NCBI RefSeq assembly: GCF_900111555.1
Contig: NZ_FOHZ01000006.1
Span: forward strand, 124,001 to 188,000
DNA: 64,000 nucleotides
Reading direction: 5' to 3'
From: Marinobacter segnicrescens
GTDB taxonomy: Bacteria; Pseudomonadota; Gammaproteobacteria; Pseudomonadales; Oleiphilaceae
The notes under the pieces are model-generated. The model ran no database searches, had not been told where the DNA came from, and saw only the letters and a program-made list of their open reading frames with translations. This document shows, one piece after another, positions 26,571-34,542 of the stretch (the first letter of the stretch is position 1; every line of letters begins with the position of its first letter). A program made the position numbers and the translations under genes.

Positions 26571-26622
26571 TGTCCGCAGAAAAGCCGGCTGCCAGAGAGG
26601 GGCGGGCGTATTCTACGGGCAC

Positions 26623-26650
26623 AAAAAAGGCCGGAGCGAACCCCGGCCTT
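26623..26650 (-). terminator. Intrinsic terminator after etfD
   Basis: On the minus strand the stem AAGGCCGG/CCGGCCTT (26643-26650 with 26627-26634) precedes a run of six T residues (26623-26628). It lies 20 bases after the etfD stop. Confidence 0.88.
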
Positions 26651-26669
26651 ACTGCTATCCGATACGCTT

Positions 26670-28322
26670 TTACATGTTCGGGTAGTTGGGACCACCGCCG
26701 CCTTCGGGCGTCACCCAGGTGATGTTCTGGGCCGGGTCCTTGATATCACAGGTCTTGCAGTGAACACAGTTCTGGGCGTTGATCTGGAATTTCTTGCCAC
26801 TGCCGTCCTCCGCTTCTATTACCTCGTACACACCAGCCGGGCAGTAACGCTGCGCTGGCTCGTCGTACTTGGGCAGATTGTGCTCGATGGGAATCGACGG
26901 ATCCTTCAGCCTCAGGTGAATCGGCTGATCTTCCTCATGGTTGGTGTTGGAGATAAACACCGAGGAGAGCTTGTCGAAGGTCAGGGCATTGTCCGGCTTC
27001 GGATAGTCGATCTTCTTGCACTGGTCCGCCGGCTTCATGGTGGCGTAATCCGGAACGGTATCACGGAAGGTGATCGGCAGCGGACGCCCAAGAATGTTCT
27101 GCTCAACAAATGCAATCGCGCCCCCGACAACCTGGCCGAACTTGTGAATGGCTGGGCCGAAGTTGTGCTCCTGGAACAGCTCCTTGTAGAGCCAGCTGTC
27201 CTCGAACTGCTTCTGGAAGCCGGTGATCTCTTCACCGCTCTTGCCTTCCTTCAGGGCTTCGAAAACAGCCTCAGCACCCAGCAGGCCGGATTTCATGGCA
27301 GTGTGGGAGCCTTTGATCTTGGAGAAATTGAGCGTACCAGCGTCGCAGCCCAGCAGCAGGCCGCCGGGGAAGCTCATTTTCGGCAGGGCATTCAGGCCGC
27401 CCTTGGTGATCGCCCGGGCGCCATAGGAAACACGCTTGCCGCCTTCCAGGTACTTTTTGATTTCCGGGTGCAGCTTCAGGCGCTGCATCTCATGGAACGG
27501 GCTGACATGGGGGTTGCTGTAGGACAGGTCGGTGATCAGGCCCACGTAGACCTGGCCATTTTCCAGGTGATACAGGAAAGAACCACCGGTGGTGCCTGAT
27601 TCGCTCAGGGGCCAGCCGGTGCTGTGTACCACCAGGCCCGGCTCATGCTTCTCGGGATCGATGTCCCACAGTTCCTTGATGCCGATACCGTAGTGCTGGG
27701 GATCCTTGCCTTCATCCAGTTTGAAGTCGTTGATCAGGCGCTTGCCCAGGTGGCCGCGACAGCCCTCGGTAAACAGGGTGTACTTGGCGCGCAGTTCCAT
27801 GCCGGGCATGTAGCCGTCTTTCTCGCTGCCGTCACGGGCAACGCCCATATCGCCAGTGATAATACCTTTCACCTGGCCATCTTCAACGATGGTCTCGGCG
27901 GCGGGGAAGCCGGGATAGACTTCAACGCCCAGCGCTTCAGCCTGTTCGGCCAGCCAGCGGCACAGGTTGCCCAGACTGATGATGTAGTTGCCTTCGTTGT
28001 GCATGTTCTTGGGAACAAAGGCATTGGGAATCTTGGTGGCCTTGTCCTGACTCTTCATCAGGAAGATGTCATCCCGGGTAACCGGAGTGTTCAGGGGAGC
28101 GCCACGCTCTTTCCAGTCCGGAAACAGTTCGTTCAGGGCAGTGGGCTCGAATACGGTGCCGGCGAGAATGTGGGCACCGATTTCGGAGCCTTTCTCAACA
28201 ACACATACGGTCAGTTCCTCGCCGGCTTCCTGGGCAAGTTGCATCGTGCGACAGGCTGCCGAGAGACCCGCAGGTCCTCCGCCGACGATCAGAACATCAA
28301 ATTCCATTGATTCGCGTTCCAC
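26670..28322 (-). CDS. etfD: Electron transfer flavoprotein-ubiquinone oxidoreductase
   Basis: ETF-QO passes electrons from reduced electron transfer flavoprotein to ubiquinone at the inner membrane, linking beta-oxidation to respiration. The 550-aa protein has the FAD motif FDVLIVGGGPAGLSAACR, and a C-terminal 4Fe-4S centre with Cys in QRYCPAGVYEV and NCVHCKTCDIKDP. I chose GTG at 28322 (VERESMEFDV) because GGAGA precedes it and the N-terminus then matches known enzymes; the longer frame to 28439 does not. It is divergent from etfBA. Confidence 0.95.
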   Translation of the reverse strand: MERESMEFDVLIVGGGPAGLSAACRTMQLAQEAGEELTVCVVEKGSEIGAHILAGTVFEPTALNELFPDWKERGAPLNTPVTRDDIFLMKSQDKATKIPNAFVPKNMHNEGNYIISLGNLCRWLAEQAEALGVEVYPGFPAAETIVEDGQVKGIITGDMGVARDGSEKDGYMPGMELRAKYTLFTEGCRGHLGKRLINDFKLDEGKDPQHYGIGIKELWDIDPEKHEPGLVVHSTGWPLSESGTTGGSFLYHLENGQVYVGLITDLSYSNPHVSPFHEMQRLKLHPEIKKYLEGGKRVSYGARAITKGGLNALPKMSFPGGLLLGCDAGTLNFSKIKGSHTAMKSGLLGAEAVFEALKEGKSGEEITGFQKQFEDSWLYKELFQEHNFGPAIHKFGQVVGGAIAFVEQNILGRPLPITFRDTVPDYATMKPADQCKKIDYPKPDNALTFDKLSSVFISNTNHEEDQPIHLRLKDPSIPIEHNLPKYDEPAQRYCPAGVYEVIEAEDGSGKKFQINAQNCVHCKTCDIKDPAQNITWVTPEGGGGPNYPNM

Positions 28323-28453
28323 GTTGGTCTCCTCAAACATCTCATCAGTTGAACAGAAGGAATCTGGCACGTTCGGGCGCCGACCGGATTCAGCCGGGGC
28401 AGGTGATGCGCCGGGCACACACTGCGTCTGTCCCTTCATCTATTTGGTTTATT

Positions 28454-28470
28454 GAACATGTCACATGTTC
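28454..28470. promoter_or_regulatory. GAACATG palindrome upstream of etfD
   Basis: GAACATG-TCA-CATGTTC is a perfect 7-bp inverted repeat with a 3-base centre, 132 bases before the etfD start. It could be an operator for an unidentified regulator or a 5' hairpin. It does not match the PsrA pattern. Confidence 0.4.
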
Positions 28471-28570
28471 GTGGCCAGGGCCCGGCGTGGCGTACCCGCG
28501 CTCAGGGCAAAGGGCACATATTACCGGACAACTGGCTGATAAACGACAGTTTAACCTGCTTTTTGCTTAG

Positions 28571-28588
28571 TTCAAACGCTCGTTTGAA
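28571..28588. promoter_or_regulatory. PsrA-like box 1
   Basis: TTCAAAC-GCTC-GTTTGAA is a perfect 7-bp palindrome that fits the published Pseudomonas PsrA pattern (C/G)AAAC N2-4 GTTT(G/C). PsrA is a fatty-acid-responsive TetR repressor whose predicted regulon in gammaproteobacteria includes etf genes. No psrA gene is in the window. Confidence 0.7.
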
Positions 28589-28689
28589 TATGGTGCCGGT
28601 TTCTGGCAAGGTTTGAACGCTCCGGTTACTACCCCGATCAGGAGGAAACCAACCGGATAGCAAGCAAAGCTAATCTTACCATATTTTGC

Positions 28690-28702
28690 GAAACAGTGTT
28701 TC
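28690..28702. promoter_or_regulatory. PsrA-like box 2
   Basis: GAAAC-AGT-GTTTC fits the same PsrA pattern with a 3-base spacer. It lies 102 bases to the right of box 1, on the etfBA side. Two boxes in one divergent region suggest separate control of the two promoters. Confidence 0.5.
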
Positions 28703-29044
28703 AATAACGCAATCAAAACTGGCTTTTAAGGGTCAAAATCAGAACATGCGATCCGGAAAAATACCGCAAAAAAGCCCTGAAATGCCTTGCAAAGCCGCCG
28801 CAATGCTGCATTTGCTATTGACCCACCGGGTCTTTGCCTTCAGTATTATGGCGCCCTGACAGCAGGTCCAACGGAGTTTTGCTGTTTGAATCAAGGTTCG
28901 GCCGCGGCGTCTCGAGCGGTCGGAGCGACAGGAATCATGAATGCTCTGGTGTTGCCAGCCCTGGCGGTTCGTTTCCCGGGTGGTTCCGGCGAGAGTCTTT
29001 CTGATTACGAGTCATTAAACCCATCGTAGAAGAACGAGGAATCT

Positions 29045-29794
29045 ATGAAGGTTCTGGTCGCTGTAAAACGAGTTATCGACTACAACGTGAAGGTGCGCGT
29101 CAAGCCGGACAACTCCGGTGTTGATCTTGCCAACGTCAAGATGGCAATGAACCCCTTCTGTGAAATCGCGGTTGAAGAAGCGGTTCGCCTGAAGGAAAAG
29201 GGCGTTGCCAGCGAGATCGTCGTGGTTTCAATTGGCCCGAAGGCTGCCCAGGAGCAGATCCGCACAGCCCTGGCCCTCGGTGCTGATCGCGGTATCCACG
29301 TGGAGACTGACGAAGAAGTCCAGTCCCTGGAAGCTGCCAAGCTGCTGAAGGCGATTGTCGAGAAGGAAGAGCCGAAGCTGGTTATCCTCGGCAAGCAGTC
29401 CATCGATTCCGACAACAACCAGACTGGCCAGATGCTGGCCGCCCTGACCGGTATGGCCCAGGGTACCTTCGCGTCCGAAGTTGTTGTAGATGGTGAAAAG
29501 GTCAACGTAACCCGTGAAGTTGACGGCGGCCTGATGACCGTTTCCCTGAACCTGCCGGCTGTGGTCACCACTGACCTGCGTCTGAATGAGCCGCGCTACG
29601 CTTCACTGCCGAACATCATGAAGGCCAAGAAGAAGCCGCTGGACGCCACCACCCCGGCTGACCTGGGTGTCGATATGGCCCATCGCCTGGAAACCGTCAA
29701 GGTTGAGGCGCCTGCCGCACGCAAGGCTGGTATCAAGGTAGAAGACGTAGCCCAGCTGGTCGACAAACTGAAGAACGAAGCGAAGGTGATCTAA
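29045..29794 (+). CDS. etfB: Electron transfer flavoprotein beta subunit
   Basis: EtfB is the AMP-binding subunit of the soluble electron transfer flavoprotein, which accepts electrons from acyl-CoA dehydrogenases. The 249-aa protein starts with [18 protein letters not shown], has the conserved [38 protein letters not shown] and ETF signature [25 protein letters not shown] precedes the ATG. etfA begins directly after the stop. Confidence 0.97.
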   Translation: MKVLVAVKRVIDYNVKVRVKPDNSGVDLANVKMAMNPFCEIAVEEAVRLKEKGVASEIVVVSIGPKAAQEQIRTALALGADRGIHVETDEEVQSLEAAKLLKAIVEKEEPKLVILGKQSIDSDNNQTGQMLAALTGMAQGTFASEVVVDGEKVNVTREVDGGLMTVSLNLPAVVTTDLRLNEPRYASLPNIMKAKKKPLDATTPADLGVDMAHRLETVKVEAPAARKAGIKVEDVAQLVDKLKNEAKVI

Positions 29795-30736
29795 ATGAGC
29801 ATCCTGGTATTTGCTGAACACGATAACAGCAGCCTCAAGCAGGCTACCCTGAGTGTCCTGGCTGCTGCCAAGGAGATCGGTGGCGATATCGACGTTCTGG
29901 TTGCCGGCGAGAACTGTGGTGCGGTTGCCGAGCAGGCCGCGAAGGCCGAAGGCGTTAACAAGGTACTGGTTGCCGACAACGCTGCCTACGGTCACAACCT
30001 GGGTGAGAACCTTGGCGAGCTGGTCGCCGAAGTAGGCAACGGTTACAGCCATATCCTGGCCGCTGCCGGTACCACTGGCAAGGACTTCATGCCGCGTGTT
30101 GCTGCGTTGCTGGACGTTGCCCAGGTATCCGACATCATGGGCGTCGTTGACGCTGACACCTTTGTTCGTCCGATCTATGCCGGTAACGCCATCGCGACCG
30201 TCAAGTCCAAGGACAGCACCAAGGTGATCACCGTTCGCCCGACCGGGTTTGATCCGGTTGCCGGTGAAGGTGGTTCCGCTTCTGTCGAGAACCTGGACGT
30301 GGTCAAGGATGCCGGTATTTCTTCCTTTGTCAGCGAAGAACTGGCCAAGTCTGACCGTCCGGACCTGGCAAGCGCCTCCATCGTTATCTCCGGTGGCCGC
30401 GGCATGCAGAACGGCGAGAACTTCAAGATGCTCGAGCAGGTTGCTGACCTGCTGGGTGCGGCTGTTGGTGCATCTCGCGCGGCTGTTGACGCCGGCTTCG
30501 TGCCTAACGACATGCAGGTCGGCCAGACCGGCAAAATCGTTGCTCCGCAGCTATACGTTGCCGTGGGCATCTCCGGTGCTATCCAGCACCTGGCTGGTAT
30601 GGGTGATTCCAAGGTGATCGTTGCGATCAACAAGGACGAAGAAGCCCCGATCTTCCAGGTTGCAGACTACGGCCTGGTAGCTGACCTTTTCGAAGCTGTT
30701 CCACAGCTTGAAGAGGAACTGAAGAAAGTCCTGTAA
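29795..30736 (+). CDS. etfA: Electron transfer flavoprotein alpha subunit
   Basis: EtfA binds FAD and docks to EtfB and ETF-QO. The 313-aa protein contains the FAD-binding C-terminal domain with SGGRGMQNGENFKMLEQVA, VGQTGKIVAPQLYVAVGIS and GAIQHLAGM, then INKDEEAPIFQVADYGLV. It begins immediately after etfB and is followed by a strong terminator, so etfBA is a two-gene operon. Confidence 0.97.
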   Translation: MSILVFAEHDNSSLKQATLSVLAAAKEIGGDIDVLVAGENCGAVAEQAAKAEGVNKVLVADNAAYGHNLGENLGELVAEVGNGYSHILAAAGTTGKDFMPRVAALLDVAQVSDIMGVVDADTFVRPIYAGNAIATVKSKDSTKVITVRPTGFDPVAGEGGSASVENLDVVKDAGISSFVSEELAKSDRPDLASASIVISGGRGMQNGENFKMLEQVADLLGAAVGASRAAVDAGFVPNDMQVGQTGKIVAPQLYVAVGISGAIQHLAGMGDSKVIVAINKDEEAPIFQVADYGLVADLFEAVPQLEEELKKVL

Positions 30737-30752
30737 GGGCTTGTTTCAGATG

Positions 30753-30783
30753 AAAAAGGGGCGCTTCCGGGCGCCCCTTTTTT
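30753..30783 (+). terminator. Intrinsic terminator after etfA
   Basis: The stem GGGGCGC/GCGCCCC (30758-30764, 30771-30777) is flanked by A residues on the left and followed by at least six T residues. It closes the etfBA transcript. Confidence 0.92.
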
Positions 30784-30897
30784 GTCCCCGGAAGAAAGAA
30801 ACGTCCCGCTTACATCATGCCCGCCTTCGCTCTGCTATCCTTGCAGACTCCCGGACCATGTTGACCAACTTCCCCTCACCCCAAAGGAGCAACTGCC

Positions 30898-32166
30898 ATG
30901 GAAACTCCGTTTGATATCGTGCTGTTCGGCGCTACCAGCTTTGTCGGAAAGATCCTCACTCGCCGGATGGCTGAACGTCATGGTTTTGGAGACGGGAAGG
31001 ACTCACAGGGTAACGAAGGAAAACCGGTACGCTGGGCCATTGCCGGTCGTTCCAAGGCAAAGCTGGACAGGTTGAAAGATGAGCTGGGCCCGGCAGCCGT
31101 CAACCTGCCCATGCTCATTGCAGATGCTGGCGACGCGGATTCCCTGAACGCCATGTGCGAACAAACCCGGGTCGTTGTCTCCACTGTGGGCCCCTACGCA
31201 CTTCACGGCGAGCCCCTGGTCCGGGCCTGTGTGGAAACCGGGACGGACTATTGTGACCTGACCGGTGAAGTGCAGTGGATACGCCGGATGATCCAGCTTT
31301 ATGAGGAGAGGGCGAAGGTCACCGGCGCAAGGATCGTTCATTGTTGTGGTTTTGACTCCATTCCTTCCGACATGGGGGTGTGGTACCTGCAGCAGGAGGC
31401 CATCTCCCGTTTTGGTCAGCCCTGCCAACGCGTGAAAATGCGAGTAAAGGCCGCCAAGGGTGGTCTTTCCGGGGGCACCGTCGCCAGTCTGATGAACGTC
31501 ATCAAGGAAGCCGCCTCCAACAAGGCACTTCGAAAGGAGCTTGCGAACCCCTTCTCCCTGTGTCCGCCAGACCATCGTTCTGTCACTCGCCAGCCCAGCG
31601 TCAAGGCGGCGGAGTTCGACCATGACCTGGAATCGTGGGTGGCGCCGTTTCTGATGGCCGCTATCAACACCCGGGTGGTGCACCGCTCCAACGCATTACT
31701 GGACGCCTGTTACGGAACCGAGTTCCAGTATGACGAGGCAATGATGACCGGGCGCGGCCTGAAAGGACGGGGAAGGGCGCTGGCAGTTGCCGGTGCCATG
31801 GGCGGTTTTGCCCTGGCAACCGCCATCAAGCCCACCCGCTGGGCCCTGGAACGATTCGTGCTGCCGGAACCCGGCGAGGGTCCGGACCAGGCAGCCCAGC
31901 AAAAAGGCTTCTACGACCTGCGATTTATTGGCACCACGGAGGGTGGCGAGAGCCTGACGGTCAAGGTGACCGGCCAGGGCGATCCGGGATATGGTTCCAC
32001 CAGCCGAATGCTCGCCCAGGCGGCGGAATGTCTTGCCTTTGATGTGCCAGAGGATGCAGTGGGCGGGTTCTGGACGCCGTCGAGCCTGATGGATGGCGAC
32101 CTGCTGAAGCGATTACAGGCCAACGCGAAGGTAACGTTCGAGGTTTTGACAGCCTCGACTGCCTGA
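30898..32166 (+). CDS. Saccharopine dehydrogenase-like/trans-acting enoyl reductase family protein
   Basis: This 422-aa protein begins with a Rossmann motif DIVLFGATSFVGKILTRRM. It then has the family segments VVSTVGPYALHGEPLVRACV, GTDYCDLTGEVQWIR and CCGFDSIPSDMGV. Relatives include mycobacterial trans-acting enoyl reductases and eukaryotic SCCPDH; most bacterial members have no proven reaction. AAAGGAG precedes the ATG. It stands alone between the etfA terminator and the converging CBS gene. Confidence 0.88.
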   Translation: METPFDIVLFGATSFVGKILTRRMAERHGFGDGKDSQGNEGKPVRWAIAGRSKAKLDRLKDELGPAAVNLPMLIADAGDADSLNAMCEQTRVVVSTVGPYALHGEPLVRACVETGTDYCDLTGEVQWIRRMIQLYEERAKVTGARIVHCCGFDSIPSDMGVWYLQQEAISRFGQPCQRVKMRVKAAKGGLSGGTVASLMNVIKEAASNKALRKELANPFSLCPPDHRSVTRQPSVKAAEFDHDLESWVAPFLMAAINTRVVHRSNALLDACYGTEFQYDEAMMTGRGLKGRGRALAVAGAMGGFALATAIKPTRWALERFVLPEPGEGPDQAAQQKGFYDLRFIGTTEGGESLTVKVTGQGDPGYGSTSRMLAQAAECLAFDVPEDAVGGFWTPSSLMDGDLLKRLQANAKVTFEVLTASTA

Positions 32167-32182
32167 AACCCACAGCACCCTG

Positions 32183-32214
32183 CAGCCCCTGTTCTAAAGG
32201 GGGCTGTTAACTTT
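32183..32214 (+). terminator. Probable terminator between converging genes
   Basis: CAGCCCC (32183-32189) pairs with GGGGCTG (32200-32206), followed by TTAACTTT. The U-tract is broken, so termination of the saccharopine-like transcript may be partial. The stem ends just at the CBS gene stop. Confidence 0.55.
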
Positions 32215-32599
32215 CCATTCTCTCGAACAGTGCCGCCATAATGTCGTCCATCGTCACGAACCCCAGCAGGCGGTTGTCTTCCAGTACCAGCAGACGTTTC
32301 ACCCGGTGGTCGCTCATCAGAGCAGCCACGTGGCGCAACCCGAGACTTTCGCCAACGCTGATTACCGGCTTCGCGCAGACGTCGTAAACGTTGAGCAGGT
32401 CGATATCACCGTCTTCTGCAATTACCGTCTTGAGAATGTTGGTGTAGGTGATCAGCCCCCAGGCATCGTGCTCGTTCTGTTGTTCTACCACCAGCGATTT
32501 CACACCATGTTGCTTCATCAGGGTTATCGCCTCCCGGATGGTGGCAAAGGGCGACACCTTGATTACTTCCCGAACCATCACGTCCCTAACTGTCAGCAT
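32207..32599 (-). CDS. Two-CBS-domain protein
   Basis: This 130-aa cytoplasmic protein consists of a CBS pair: MLTVRDVMVREVIKVSPFAT to about residue 60, then VCAKPVISVGESLGLRHVAAL with KRLLVLEDNRLLGFVTMDDI. CBS pairs bind adenosine nucleotides and regulate attached or partner proteins. It is the last gene after the DUF1538 and PII-like genes, with 10 bases between. A role sensing adenylate charge for the transporter is a hypothesis. Confidence 0.88.
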   Translation of the reverse strand: MLTVRDVMVREVIKVSPFATIREAITLMKQHGVKSLVVEQQNEHDAWGLITYTNILKTVIAEDGDIDLLNVYDVCAKPVISVGESLGLRHVAALMSDHRVKRLLVLEDNRLLGFVTMDDIMAALFERMES

Positions 32600-32609
32600 C
32601 AGGTGGCTC

Positions 32610-32963
32610 CTATTCCTGTGAATCTTTGAGATGTTGCTCGAATTTCTCTACCTGGCTGAAATCGATCCCTCCCAGATGTTCAAGCGGAAGGGTAAACACG
32701 ATGCCGCTAGAGTCCCTGTTGTCCGGCATGATCACTTTCTGGATAGCCTTGAGAATTTCCAGCGACAGGCCTTTTTCCAGCACCATCAGCAGGACGCTCT
32801 GGCTCCCATCGTAGGTAAGCCCAAAGAAGGTCTTGCGGGCGGTATTGCTGATCCCGCGGCCAGCCAGAACCGTGATACCACCAGCGCCCAATTCCCGGGC
32901 GGCATCGATGCATTCCTGCTCCAGGTCCTCAGGGACGATGGCCGCAAGCGCGGAAAATTTCAT
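32610..32963 (-). CDS. PII-like signalling protein paired with DUF1538
   Basis: This 117-aa protein has a PII/GlnB-like ferredoxin fold pattern but lacks the standard GlnB signature and T-loop Tyr. KFSALAAIVPEDLEQECIDAAR forms the first strand and helix, GAGGITVLAGRGI the T-loop region, and VLLMVLEKGLSLEILKAIQK the third strand and helix. Such PII-like proteins bind a nucleotide and control a membrane partner, as SbtB does for SbtA. Its start overlaps the DUF1538 stop by four bases, so the pair is translationally coupled. Confidence 0.8.
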   Translation of the reverse strand: MKFSALAAIVPEDLEQECIDAARELGAGGITVLAGRGISNTARKTFFGLTYDGSQSVLLMVLEKGLSLEILKAIQKVIMPDNRDSSGIVFTLPLEHLGGIDFSQVEKFEQHLKDSQE

Positions 32964-34453
32964 GATTCTACCTCACGTCGTCGGTTCATCCACTCGGCCA
33001 GTATGGCGTAGCCCATGACCGTCACAATAGGGAAGATCGAGGCAAAGGCAATAAGTCCAAAGCCGTCGATCAGTACATTGCGCCCCTCGATATTCGTCGC
33101 CAGGCCTATGCCGAGCGCAGTCACCAGTGGCACCGTGACTTCCGACGTGGTAACCCCGCCAAGGTCGTAGGCGAGGGCCACGATGTACCGGGGCGCCAGT
33201 AGCGTCAACAGTATGACCACGGTATACCCGCCGATAATATAAAAATGCATGGAGTCGCCGGCGATGATGCGGTGCACACCAATGGTGATACCAACCGCCA
33301 CCCCGCAGGCCACCAGTATACGAATCACGTTACCGTTAATCTGGCCCGCAGCCGCCTCCTCAGCCTGCTGGCCTATAGCAATCAGGGCGGGTTCGGCCAT
33401 GGTAGTGGCAAAGCCGATGGTAAATGCAAACAGGTAGACGAACAGGTAACCGTCAAGCCTGATCAGCTGCTCTGCCATACTGGTACCAATCGGGAAAAGG
33501 CCCAGCTTCAGGCCCACCACAAACGCGTAGAGACCAAGAATCACCAGTATGAAGCCGAAGGCAACACGGCGAGGGTTTGCGAGGGTCTTGCGTAACACCA
33601 GGTACTGGAAGATGAGCACTGTGGCGATGATGGGTAGCACATCCCGAACCATTCCCGCGAGTTCGCTGATTATCGTTGCAATGCCGGAAGCGGGTGAGGT
33701 TTCGCCGCCTGATGCGAGCAACGACACATCATCGGGCAGCTCTTCTTGTCCCCCATACACCACAATGCCGTACAACTGGACGGTAATCATGGGCACCATA
33801 ACCGCAAGGGCCACCAGTCCGAATCCGTCAATTAACGGGTTACGACCGCGGATGGATGTAGCCAGCCCGATACCCAGCGCAGCAATCAGGGGGACCGTTA
33901 CGACATTGGTGGTGACCCCACCGGAATCGTAAGCCAGACCCACGATTTCGGGCGGCGAGAACCAGGTAACAATGACAACGGTGACATAGCCGGTGATCAT
34001 GAACCAGTGCAGGGGCAAGCCGAAAATCGTTCGAAACACCCCGAGTGCTGTCACAAGGCCCACGGAAACCGCGACCAGCATTCGCAGGGTGAATCCGTCA
34101 ATCCGGCCGCCGCTGATCTCCTGGGCCTGCATGGCGACAGCGATCAGAGCCGGTTCGGCCACAACCGCCGAAAAGCCGAGCGCAAATCCGAAGGCCAGTA
34201 GCACCGGCACGGAACCCTTGCGGGCAAATTGGTTCGAGAGGCTTTTGCCGACCGGGAATATACTCAGGTCCAGGCCCTGGAGAAAAAGTGCCACACCGGC
34301 CGCCACGATCAAAAGGCCAACGATCATACTGGCCAGGTTATCGGGAAGCTGCTGAAGCACCAGCACCTGGAAGAAGGCCACAACCACCACGATCGGGAGG
34401 AGGTTTTTCAGTGCATGCAGGAAAGCATGGGAAAAGGCCTTCAGATAGTACAC
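32960..34453 (-). CDS. DUF1538 membrane protein with internal duplication
   Basis: This 497-aa inner-membrane protein has two DUF1538 repeats. LDLSIFPVGKSLSNQFA in the first half matches LKLGLFPIGTSMAEQLI in the second, and GVTTNVVTVPLIAALGIGL matches GVTTSEVTVPLVTALGIGL. About six hydrophobic spans per repeat give an inverted or tandem transporter-like architecture. The substrate is unknown. The GTG at 34453 follows GGAGATGAA and is preferred to the TTG at 34513. It is the first gene of a set with PII-like and CBS proteins. Confidence 0.87.
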   Translation of the reverse strand: MYYLKAFSHAFLHALKNLLPIVVVVAFFQVLVLQQLPDNLASMIVGLLIVAAGVALFLQGLDLSIFPVGKSLSNQFARKGSVPVLLAFGFALGFSAVVAEPALIAVAMQAQEISGGRIDGFTLRMLVAVSVGLVTALGVFRTIFGLPLHWFMITGYVTVVIVTWFSPPEIVGLAYDSGGVTTNVVTVPLIAALGIGLATSIRGRNPLIDGFGLVALAVMVPMITVQLYGIVVYGGQEELPDDVSLLASGGETSPASGIATIISELAGMVRDVLPIIATVLIFQYLVLRKTLANPRRVAFGFILVILGLYAFVVGLKLGLFPIGTSMAEQLIRLDGYLFVYLFAFTIGFATTMAEPALIAIGQQAEEAAAGQINGNVIRILVACGVAVGITIGVHRIIAGDSMHFYIIGGYTVVILLTLLAPRYIVALAYDLGGVTTSEVTVPLVTALGIGLATNIEGRNVLIDGFGLIAFASIFPIVTVMGYAILAEWMNRRREVES

Positions 34454-34542
34454 TTCATCTCCGGTGCAACTTGGTGGGGTGCGAAAGCTGAGGAGAAAAA
34501 CTCTGGAATACAACGAGATATTGCCATTTTAGTTAACCCGCT

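Larger units (their letters stand above)
28323..29044. other. Long divergent intergenic region between etfD and etfB
   Basis: This 722-base region carries two PsrA-like boxes and one further palindrome. Parts are AT-rich (about 28650-28760), consistent with promoters. An 80-codon plus-strand frame ends just before etfB but begins with TTG and has no ribosome-binding site, so I do not call it. The leader of etfB is unusually long if the promoter lies near the PsrA boxes. Confidence 0.6.

Noticed and set aside
28787..29029. 80-codon frame just upstream of etfB
   Set aside because: It begins with TTG, has no ribosome-binding site and looks like untranslated leader of etfB.
28782..29044. Riboswitch in the etfB leader
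   Set aside because: The leader is long, but I recognise no known riboswitch core or terminator/antiterminator pair.
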